Below are positions 38,130 to 44,808 of a DNA stretch of 64,000 nt, piece by piece. Made by a program: the position numbers and the translations under genes. The stretch's first letter is position 1. Each line of letters opens with the position of its first letter. Under the pieces are notes generated by a model. That model ran no database searches. It saw nothing but the letters and a program-made list of their open reading frames with translations, and was not told the origin of the DNA. Origin of the DNA: Lichenicola cladoniae (GTDB lineage Bacteria; Pseudomonadota; Alphaproteobacteria; Acetobacterales; Acetobacteraceae); assembly GCF_013201075.1 (NCBI RefSeq), contig NZ_CP053708.1:2049501-2113500 (forward strand), given 5' to 3'.

Positions 38130-39610
38130 GCCAGGCGGGTCAGGCCACGCTGACCGTTGCCACCGAAGCGGGCCTGGTCGAGGGCACCATCTCGATCCAT
38201 GCCGAGGGCCCGGTCTGCATCTGGCGCGGCATTCCCTATGCGGAGGCCGTGCGGTTCCAGCACCCACATCCGCCGACCCCATGGCAGGGTATCCGGGCGG
38301 CGACGTCCTACGGGCCGCCGTGTCCGCAGCGGATCCCCGGTATCCCGCTCGCCATCGGCGCGCATGGCGATCACTCGGACGAAGCCTGCCTGGTCCTGAA
38401 CGTGTTTTCTCGGGCTGCGGATGCGGCGCGCCGACCGGTCATGGTCTGGATCCATGGCGGCGCGTTCCTGCTCGGCTCGGCCGACATGTATGACGCAGCC
38501 CATCTCGCAGCGTCCGGCGAGATCGTTGCGGTGACCATCAACTACCGTCTGGGCGTGCTCGGTTTCCTGGATCTCGGCAGCGCGCTGGACGACCCGGGCA
38601 TCCCGAGCAATCTCGGGCTGCGCGACCAGATCGCCGCGTTGCGCTGGGTCAGGGACAACATTGCCGCGTTCGGTGGCGACCCCGATCGGGTCACCATCGC
38701 CGGTGAGTCGGCCGGTTCGGTCTCGGTGTCGTTGCTGATGCTGTGCCTGCAAGCAACCCCGTTGTTCCATGGCGCCATCATGCAGAGCGGTGCCCTGACC
38801 ATCGCGCATGAAGCCGGTCGTGCCCGGATGCTGGCCTGCCGGTTCATCGAATTGCTCGGTGAACCGGAGCCGACCCTGGAACTGCTTCAGGGGCTGCCGG
38901 TGCGCAGGCTGCTCGAGGTCCAGCAGGCGGTGCAGCAGGAGATGTCGGCCGATGCCCCCGGCCTTCCCTGGTATGACGGCGACCTGCTGCCGGCGACGCT
39001 CGCCGATGCGCATTCCGCGCCCACCCCGACGATACCGCTGCTGGCCGGCAATAACCGGGACGAGTACCGCAGCTTCGAGATCCTTCCCGGCGGGATCAGG
39101 CAGCGGCAGCGCAACCGGCTCGAGACGCTGCTGCGCCGCGGCTTCGGCGATCACGCGACCGACGGCATCATGGCTCAGTATCCTTCGACGCGGGCCGGAA
39201 GCCTGCAACTGGCGACCGACCTGTATTTCGCCATGCCGACCCTGCATTTCGCGGAACGCCATGCGGCGCACGCGCCGACCTGGCTCTACCGGTTCGACAT
39301 CACCAACCCGCTGCTCGGCGCGGCGCACGGCTTCGACCTGCTCTATCTGTTCGACATGCACGGCTTGTTGCCGTCGGCACTGCGCGGGGGACCACTTCGC
39401 GGTGTGCGTGCAGCCCTCGCCAGCCGCATGCGACGGCACTGGATCGAGTTCGTTCGCGACGGCCGGCCCGGCCTTGCCTGGCCGCAATTCGAGCCGGTCC
39501 GACGGCAGACCCTGCTGTTCAACCGGGTAGACGGCGTTGCCGACGACCCGGAGATGTCACGACGGATGGCGTGGAGCGAACCGGATCTCGCGGAACCGAC
39601 TGTCGGCTGA
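38126..39610 (+). CDS. Type-B carboxylesterase
   Basis: Alpha/beta hydrolase of the carboxylesterase/acetylcholinesterase family, 494 residues with the start used here. Landmarks: GPVCIWRGIPYAEAVRFQHP, VMVWIHGGAFLLGSADMY (oxyanion hole), VTINYRLGVLGFLDLG, the nucleophile motif TIAGESAGSVSVSLLML, a likely acid in NNRDEYRSF and His in LLGAAHGFDLLYLFDMHG. No signal peptide. No ATG is near the start; I infer TTG at 38126, which overlaps the preceding stop as TTGA, the kind of coupling seen elsewhere in this window. Frames further upstream belong to the DUF3429 gene. Natural ester unknown. Confidence 0.85.
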   Translation: MSQAGQATLTVATEAGLVEGTISIHAEGPVCIWRGIPYAEAVRFQHPHPPTPWQGIRAATSYGPPCPQRIPGIPLAIGAHGDHSDEACLVLNVFSRAADAARRPVMVWIHGGAFLLGSADMYDAAHLAASGEIVAVTINYRLGVLGFLDLGSALDDPGIPSNLGLRDQIAALRWVRDNIAAFGGDPDRVTIAGESAGSVSVSLLMLCLQATPLFHGAIMQSGALTIAHEAGRARMLACRFIELLGEPEPTLELLQGLPVRRLLEVQQAVQQEMSADAPGLPWYDGDLLPATLADAHSAPTPTIPLLAGNNRDEYRSFEILPGGIRQRQRNRLETLLRRGFGDHATDGIMAQYPSTRAGSLQLATDLYFAMPTLHFAERHAAHAPTWLYRFDITNPLLGAAHGFDLLYLFDMHGLLPSALRGGPLRGVRAALASRMRRHWIEFVRDGRPGLAWPQFEPVRRQTLLFNRVDGVADDPEMSRRMAWSEPDLAEPTVG

Positions 39611-39612
39611 CG

Positions 39613-39819
39613 TCAGGTCCGGCGTGGCACGACGCACAGCATGACAAGGGTACCGACCCCGAGGGCCGCTGCCAGGGACGCCACCGGCGCCCGTCGTGCG
39701 CCGATCGCGACACGCTCCAGCACACCTTCGAAGTCGCCCGCCGCATTGATGGCGACCGGCATCACCTTCTGGTCGAAGAACACCTTGACCGGGGAAGGTC
39801 CGGCCGGCTTCTCGGTCAT
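39613..39819 (-). CDS. Small single-helix membrane protein, function unknown
   Basis: 68 residues: a polar N-terminus (TEKPAGPSPVKVFFDQKVM) and one C-terminal hydrophobic segment (APVASLAAALGVGTLVMLCVV) ending in PRRT. It is convergent with the esterase gene, with two bases between stops. An AGG five bases before ATG 39819 makes that start slightly better than the in-frame ATG at 39837. No family recognised. Confidence 0.5.
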   Translation of the reverse strand: MTEKPAGPSPVKVFFDQKVMPVAINAAGDFEGVLERVAIGARRAPVASLAAALGVGTLVMLCVVPRRT

Positions 39820-39951
39820 GTAGGCCTGACTAACCATCGCGACGCCAATCCCCCTGAATACGAGTCACGAACAACGTGATGGAGGCTGCGGTTCCATCGG
39901 CAACGCAAGCCACCCTAAAGGTGTTGAGTTCGCTGAATCGGAGCGCCGTCG

Positions 39952-42279
39952 ATGAGCCAGAAAGCCACCTTCAAGCCCTATACCGCGCCAGCCGGTGGTT
40001 GGGGCTCGGCCAAGTCGCTCGGCAAGATCCTCAGCCGGGAAGGCGTGCTGGCCTCGGGAGCGCTGACCTTGGCTCGCCAGAACAAGGTGGATGGCTTCCA
40101 GTGCGTCAGCTGCGCCTGGGTGAAGCCGGCCAAGCCGCTGCCGTTCGAGTTCTGCGAGAATGGCGCCAAGGCGACGGCCTGGGAGATCACCTCGCACCGC
40201 TGCACGCCGGACTTCTTTGCCGCCCACACGGTCACCGAACTGCTCGACTGGGACGATTACCAGCTGGAGCAGGCCGGCCGCCTGACCCATCCGATGCGCT
40301 ACGACGCGATGTCGGACAAGTATGTTCCGGTATCCTGGGGTGCCGCCATGGCCGAGATCGGCCGCGAGATGCGCGCCATCGAGGATCGCAAGAGCGCCGT
40401 GTTCTACAGCTCCGGCCGCTGTTCGAACGAGGCCAGCTATCTGTATGCGTTGTTCGCCAGGCTGTACGGAAACAACAACCTGCCCGACAGCTCCAACATG
40501 TGCCACGAGACGACTTCGGTGGCGCTTCCGATCAGCATCGGTATTCCGGTCGGCACGGTGAGCCTGGATGATTTCGCCGAGACCGACTGCATCCTGTTCT
40601 TCGGCCAGAACCCGGGCAGCAATGCGCCGAGGATGCTGCATCCGCTGCAGGTCGCGGCGGAACGCGGCGTGCCGATCATCACCTATAATCCGCTGCGCGA
40701 ACGCGGCCTCGAGCGCTTCACCAATCCGCAATCGGTGGTCGAGATGGTCGCCGGCAAGGAGACACGGATCAGTTCGTCCTATCACCAGATCATGGCCGGC
40801 GGCGATCTCGCCGGCATCACCGGGATCTGCAAGGCGCTGATCGAGATCGACGACGCGGCCCGGGTAGCCGGCGAGACCCCGTTCCTCGACGACAGATTCA
40901 TCGCCGAACAGACGCATGGGATGGACGAGTTCATCAGCTGGCTGCGCACGCAGGACTGGGAAGAACTGGTGCGGCGTTGTGGTCTGTCGCGAGCGGCACT
41001 GGAATCCACGGCGCGCATCTATGCCCGTGCGAAGGCGACGATCGCCGTCTACGGCATGGGCCTGACCCAGCATCGGGCGGGGGTCGAGACCGTGCAGATG
41101 CTGGTGAATCTGATGCTCCTGCGCGGCAATATCGGCCGTCCGGGGTCCGGCATCTGCCCGGTCCGTGGCCACAGCAACGTGCAGGGCCAGCGCACCGTCG
41201 GCATCACCGAGAAGCCCGAACTGGTGCCGATGGACACGCTCGCCGAGCAGTTCGGGTTCGAGCCGCCCCGCGATACCGGCCTTAATACGGTCGAGGCGTG
41301 CGAGGAGATCTTGGCCGGCAAGGTCAAGGCCTTCATCATGCTCGGCGGCAACTTCGTCCGGGCCATACCGGACCGGAGCCTGATGGAGCCGGCATGGCGC
41401 CGCATCCGCCTGACGGTCAACGTGGCGACCAAGCTCAACCGCAGCCAGATCATCCCCGGCGAGGTCAGCTTTATCCTGCCGGTGATCGGACGGATCGAGA
41501 CGGACAGCCAGGCGACAGGTGAACAGTCGACCTCGATGGAGGACAGCACCGGCTGCATCCATGGCTCGAAGGGCGTCCGCCGGCCGGCCTCGCCGCATCT
41601 GATCAGCGAGGTGCGGTTCGTGGCCGAGATGGCCAAGCATACGCTCGACCCGAACCCGAAGACCCCGTGGGACGAGTGGACCGCCGATTATAGCCTGATC
41701 CGCAAGCAGATCGGCGTGACGTATCCGGAGATCTTCTTCGACTACGACAAGCGCATGTGGGAGCCGGGCGGCTTCAAGCGGCCGATGCCCGCCCGCGAGC
41801 GGGTGTGGAAGACCAAGACCGGCAAGGCCAACTTCATTACCCCGAAGGGGCTGGACGAGGACTTGGACATGCCCGAGACCGGGAACGATGTCCTGCGGCT
41901 CATCACCCTGCGCAGCAACGACCAGTTCAACACCACGGTCTACGGCTATAGCGACCGGTTCCGCGGCATCAACGGCACCCGCGACGTCGTGCTGATGAAC
42001 AAGGACGATATCGAGCGGCTCGGCCTCAAGGTCGGTGCCACGATCAGGCTGGAAACCTCGTCGAAGGATGGCGTGTATCGGGCCCTGGGTGGGCTTGCCG
42101 TCGTCGCCTACGACATACCGGCCGGCTGTATCGGCGCCTACTACCCGGAAGCGAACGTGCTGCTGCCGATCTGGCACTATGCGGAGAGCAGCAAGGTCCC
42201 AGCAGCCAAGTCGATCCCGGTCACCATCCACAAGGAGAGCGACGAGGTGACAGAGCCGGGACTGATCGCCGCGGAATGA
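39952..42279 (+). CDS. YdeP/FdhF-like molybdopterin oxidoreductase
   Basis: Predicted cytoplasmic molybdoenzyme of 775 residues in the YdeP (formate dehydrogenase-alpha-like) branch of the DMSO-reductase superfamily. The N-terminal cluster site is FQCVSCAWVKPAKPLPFEFC with C51, C54 and C68; the Mo-ligand region is NLPDSSNMCHETTSVALP, where C184 is the likely metal ligand in place of selenocysteine. Other landmarks: RNGx-free GQNPGSNAPRMLHPLQVA, RGHSNVQGQRTVGI and C-terminal FNTTVYGYSDRFRGINGTRD. No partner subunit is adjacent. Mo-cofactor genes occur elsewhere in the window. Physiological substrate of the family is not established. Confidence 0.9.
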   Translation: MSQKATFKPYTAPAGGWGSAKSLGKILSREGVLASGALTLARQNKVDGFQCVSCAWVKPAKPLPFEFCENGAKATAWEITSHRCTPDFFAAHTVTELLDWDDYQLEQAGRLTHPMRYDAMSDKYVPVSWGAAMAEIGREMRAIEDRKSAVFYSSGRCSNEASYLYALFARLYGNNNLPDSSNMCHETTSVALPISIGIPVGTVSLDDFAETDCILFFGQNPGSNAPRMLHPLQVAAERGVPIITYNPLRERGLERFTNPQSVVEMVAGKETRISSSYHQIMAGGDLAGITGICKALIEIDDAARVAGETPFLDDRFIAEQTHGMDEFISWLRTQDWEELVRRCGLSRAALESTARIYARAKATIAVYGMGLTQHRAGVETVQMLVNLMLLRGNIGRPGSGICPVRGHSNVQGQRTVGITEKPELVPMDTLAEQFGFEPPRDTGLNTVEACEEILAGKVKAFIMLGGNFVRAIPDRSLMEPAWRRIRLTVNVATKLNRSQIIPGEVSFILPVIGRIETDSQATGEQSTSMEDSTGCIHGSKGVRRPASPHLISEVRFVAEMAKHTLDPNPKTPWDEWTADYSLIRKQIGVTYPEIFFDYDKRMWEPGGFKRPMPARERVWKTKTGKANFITPKGLDEDLDMPETGNDVLRLITLRSNDQFNTTVYGYSDRFRGINGTRDVVLMNKDDIERLGLKVGATIRLETSSKDGVYRALGGLAVVAYDIPAGCIGAYYPEANVLLPIWHYAESSKVPAAKSIPVTIHKESDEVTEPGLIAAE

Positions 42280-42300
42280 GCCGGCGCCAAACGACCGTGT

Positions 42301-42900
42301 TCAGTCGATCCGGTAATGGATCGGCTTGAATGCGTAGTTGTTAGACTGGAGCGCGGAGCAGGCGGTCAGTCCGATGATCAGATCCTGCTCCGCCAGGAAC
42401 GTCGTGTGGTCGCCGGCCTTGCTCATCGGTGGCTCCACGGTCAGTGCGCCGCTCTGACCGTCGACCTGAACGTTCATGAACACGTTGAAGGCGATCGGGA
42501 TCTGGTCGGGTCCGATCCCGTAGGGTGCCAGTGCTGCGGCCAGGTTGCCGAAGCAGCCACGATGCGGCTGCTCGTCGCCATAGATGATCCTGAAGGTGTC
42601 CGCCGAGCAGGGGGTCAGCAGGAAGTCGTGACGGCCGACAGTGTCCTCGATGATCCGCAGCATCACGTTGCTTCGGTTCGAGTAGATAGGATCACCGGTG
42701 GTCAGGAACAGCCGGCTGGCATAATCCAGCGTGCGCCCGGATGAAATTACCTCCGACGTGTCACCGCGCACGTATGCGAGGAGATCCGCCACCTGCTCGC
42801 CCTGGGGATCGATTACGGTAAGGCGCTGGCCTGCATCCAGAGTGAAGGCAGCGCCGGAACGGGGCGGGATCTCGAAGATGCGACCGGTCTGGTCAGGCAT
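42301..42900 (-). CDS. DUF1989 (urea carboxylase-associated) family protein
   Basis: 199-residue protein of the DUF1989 family, some members of which act as carboxyguanidine deiminases next to urea/guanidine carboxylases. Landmarks: RLTVIDPQGEQVADLLAY, YSNRSNVMLRIIEDTVGRHD, and the likely active-site cysteine region TPCSADTFRIIYGDEQPHRG with C98, H113 and C116. ATG 42900 is chosen because GGGAG lies nine bases upstream; the frame overlaps the end of the YqcI/YcgG gene by eight bases, so the two are translationally coupled. No urea carboxylase is nearby, so the substrate is likely different from that of the characterised deiminases. Confidence 0.85.
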   Translation of the reverse strand: MPDQTGRIFEIPPRSGAAFTLDAGQRLTVIDPQGEQVADLLAYVRGDTSEVISSGRTLDYASRLFLTTGDPIYSNRSNVMLRIIEDTVGRHDFLLTPCSADTFRIIYGDEQPHRGCFGNLAAALAPYGIGPDQIPIAFNVFMNVQVDGQSGALTVEPPMSKAGDHTTFLAEQDLIIGLTACSALQSNNYAFKPIHYRID

Positions 42901-43612
42901 CTTCGAGATCTCCCGAAGTTGACTGAGCCGGTGCCGCCTGACGGCCACTGAATGGACACTGCCAGTCCGAGCCAACTGCCCGGCCACTATATTGGCGTGC
43001 CTCGGAGTTCTCGCCGAACCGCGACAGCATCGGGTTCTGGGTTCCGTTCAGGTTCAGGTCCCGATCGAGAATGGTCGTCCGAAGCCGGTCGTAGAGACCC
43101 TGTTCACGCAACTGCTCGAACTGGTCATGCAGGTTGAACACCAGGGCAGGGCGCTCGAACCGCCTGGCGATGCGGCTGGCACCGGGGTGCAGTCCGACCA
43201 CGAAGAATGCCTCGCCACCGAAGCTGAGGGAGAAATGTGGGCTGGCAGGGTCGGGGCTGACGCGGGCATCGTAATCCTTGCCCATCCAGTCATCCTTATC
43301 GGACAGCGACTGCACGCGGTCCCAGAGATGTTCCTCGAACTCGTGTTCGTCGAGTTGGTCCGGTTGCTCGAACAGCACCACGAAGCTCTGGAACAACAGG
43401 CGATCGGCCCGGTAGCTCTGCACCAGATCGAGCAACTCCGGGAGGATCCTGAGGTCGTCCCATGCGGACCGGATATCGCGGGCCACTACGATCCGAAGCT
43501 GACCCTTTGCAAGCGCCGACTTGGCACCGATGCAGGAGAAGGATGAGTCGCGGATGAAGGACCGGAACCTCTCGGCGAGCGGATGCTGATCGTCGTTGAG
43601 GCCTGGTGGCAT
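42893..43612 (-). CDS. YqcI/YcgG family protein (GntA-like heme protein family)
   Basis: 239-residue protein of the YqcI/YcgG family. FSCIGAKSALAKGQLRIVVA (C27) at the N-terminus, LLFQSFVVLFEQPDQLDEHE, FGGEAFFVVGLHPGASRIAR and ARRFERPALVFNLHDQFEQL are strong matches to the family pattern, and CPFSGRQ follows near the end. One member, GntA of the guanitoxin pathway, is a heme-dependent N-hydroxylase of a guanidino compound; the reaction here is only inferred to be an oxidation. GAGGA six bases before the ATG fixes the start. First gene of a two-gene operon with the DUF1989 gene. Confidence 0.85.
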   Translation of the reverse strand: MPPGLNDDQHPLAERFRSFIRDSSFSCIGAKSALAKGQLRIVVARDIRSAWDDLRILPELLDLVQSYRADRLLFQSFVVLFEQPDQLDEHEFEEHLWDRVQSLSDKDDWMGKDYDARVSPDPASPHFSLSFGGEAFFVVGLHPGASRIARRFERPALVFNLHDQFEQLREQGLYDRLRTTILDRDLNLNGTQNPMLSRFGENSEARQYSGRAVGSDWQCPFSGRQAAPAQSTSGDLEDA

Positions 43613-43840
43613 CGGTGTTCCTCTGCGTCCAACCGCGTCACTCGGCCGGGGTCAGTATTCGGAACGCGGGATATAGGGCAGGCACCGGGCAGCCAAAGGT
43701 ATGCCTGCCTTGCACCCTCTGCGTGCAACCAGTCCGGATATCCCTAGATCAAGAACCGACGGATCCGAAAGGCATTACGATTCAACAGGATTCCGCAGGA
43801 GGCTGCCGCAGGAAGTGAGCCGTTGCCGGTTCGGTCTTTT

Positions 43841-44311
43841 TCAGTGACCGGAGACGGCGACGAACTCGATCTTGAACGCCAGCGCCTCGTTCGGCGGGAT
43901 CGGACCGGCACCCTTGGCGCCATAAGCCAGGGCTGGCGGGATATAGAGCATCCAGACGTCACCCGGCCGCATCAACTGCAGACCCTCGGTCCAGCCCTTG
44001 ATCACGCTACCGAGAGGCAGCGTCACGATCTGGTCGTGGCTGTCGTCGAACGTGGCACCATCGGAGAGCTTGCCAACATAGTTGACCATCACGCTGCTGG
44101 TCGCGGTGGGATGCTCGCCGGAGGTATCGCCCGACGAGATCACCTTGTACTCGAGGCCGGACGGCAGGGTGACGACCCCCGGTTCGGCCGACTTCTGCTT
44201 GAGAAAGGCCGCTGCCTCGGCAAGCGTGCCGGCCTGGGCACCGCCAGCCGCGGTGACAGCCAGGATCATCGCGACCAGGGGCGAGAGAAGCGAAGCGCGA
44301 ACGAACGGCAT
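43841..44311 (-). CDS. Secreted FKBP-type peptidyl-prolyl isomerase
   Basis: Periplasmic proline isomerase, 156 residues. Signal peptide LLSPLVAMILAVTAAGGAQA is cleaved before GTL; a short helical region (TLAEAAAFLKQKSAEPGVV) is followed by the FKBP domain: LPSGLEYKVISSGDTSGEHP, VMVNYVGKLSDGATFDDSHD, LGSVIKGWTEGLQLMRPGDV and IPPALAYGAKGAGPIPPNEA. The aromatic pocket residues YVG, FDD, VIKGW, W and YG are kept. GGAGA precedes the ATG. It resembles short Mip/FkpA-like proteins. Confidence 0.93.
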   Translation of the reverse strand: MPFVRASLLSPLVAMILAVTAAGGAQAGTLAEAAAFLKQKSAEPGVVTLPSGLEYKVISSGDTSGEHPTATSSVMVNYVGKLSDGATFDDSHDQIVTLPLGSVIKGWTEGLQLMRPGDVWMLYIPPALAYGAKGAGPIPPNEALAFKIEFVAVSGH

Positions 44312-44407
44312 GGTCTCTCCGGCGAGGTATCGGATCGCTGTATAGCAGCACTCGATGCCAGAAGCATCCGGGCATCGGGACCAAGGCCCCGATGCCCATT
44401 TTGGGGT

Positions 44408-44645
44408 CTAGAACGCCGAGGAGACGGTGACGATCGCCCCGAACGCCGGCTGCGTGTAGTAGGTCGGCGCGCTGCCTGAGATACTGCTGCCGAAGATGCC
44501 GGGTGTCGTCTTGGCGTTGTTCTTGAAGCTTTAGACGCCGGTCCGGTAGGTAGCGCCGGTCAGGTTGGACATGTTGCGGTTTATCTGCGGCGCTCTCATT
44601 ACGCCGAAGCCAGCCAGGTAGCGCGGCCGGAAAGGCGACTGACAT
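44408..44645 (-). pseudogene. Decayed 3' fragment of a second TonB-dependent receptor
   Basis: On the minus strand this stretch encodes a diverged copy of the C-terminus of the receptor that ends 160 bases upstream. It reads APQINRNMSNLTGATYRTGV where the intact gene has APQIQLNLQNLTGATYRTGV, then a TAA (44532-44534) where the intact gene has a Tyr codon, then SFKNNAK, GIFGSSISGSAPTYYTQPAF and a final AIVTVSSAF before TAG, against AVTMSSSF in the intact protein. The frame is closed again by TGA at 44646-44648, and nothing receptor-like lies further 5'. So about 79 codons of an outer-membrane barrel end survive. The residue-level similarity is high enough that chance is excluded; it is a remnant of a tandem paralogue or of a recombination event. 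Confidence 0.85.
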
Positions 44646-44716
44646 CACGGTTGTCTAAACCCGGACCAGGCCGTTCGCGATCACCTCAGTCACGACTGCA
44701 GCGTCTGCTCACGGAT

Positions 44717-44796
44717 AAAAATGGTCGGCACCATCCCGGTGTTAGCGATGACACCGGGGAAGCATTGATCGCATGCCTGTCGGTCAATGCTTCCCC
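44717..44796 (-). terminator. Hairpin cluster terminating the TonB receptor gene
   Basis: In minus-strand order: a perfect 13-bp stem (44796-44784 with 44768-44756; 15-base loop), a 7-bp stem ACACCGG/CCGGTGT sharing its edge (44757-44751 with 44742-44736; the first C pairs in either), and ATGGT-GCCG-ACCAT (44734-44721) followed by TTTT. The last gives an intrinsic-terminator layout, 75-90 bases after the receptor stop. Confidence 0.7.
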
Positions 44797-44808
44797 CTGG
44801 CCGGACGG

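Noticed and set aside
39865-42231. Very long minus-strand open frame (788 codons)
   Set aside because: It is antisense to the molybdoenzyme gene, rich in His, Arg and Gly with no domain; a by-product of high G+C codon usage.
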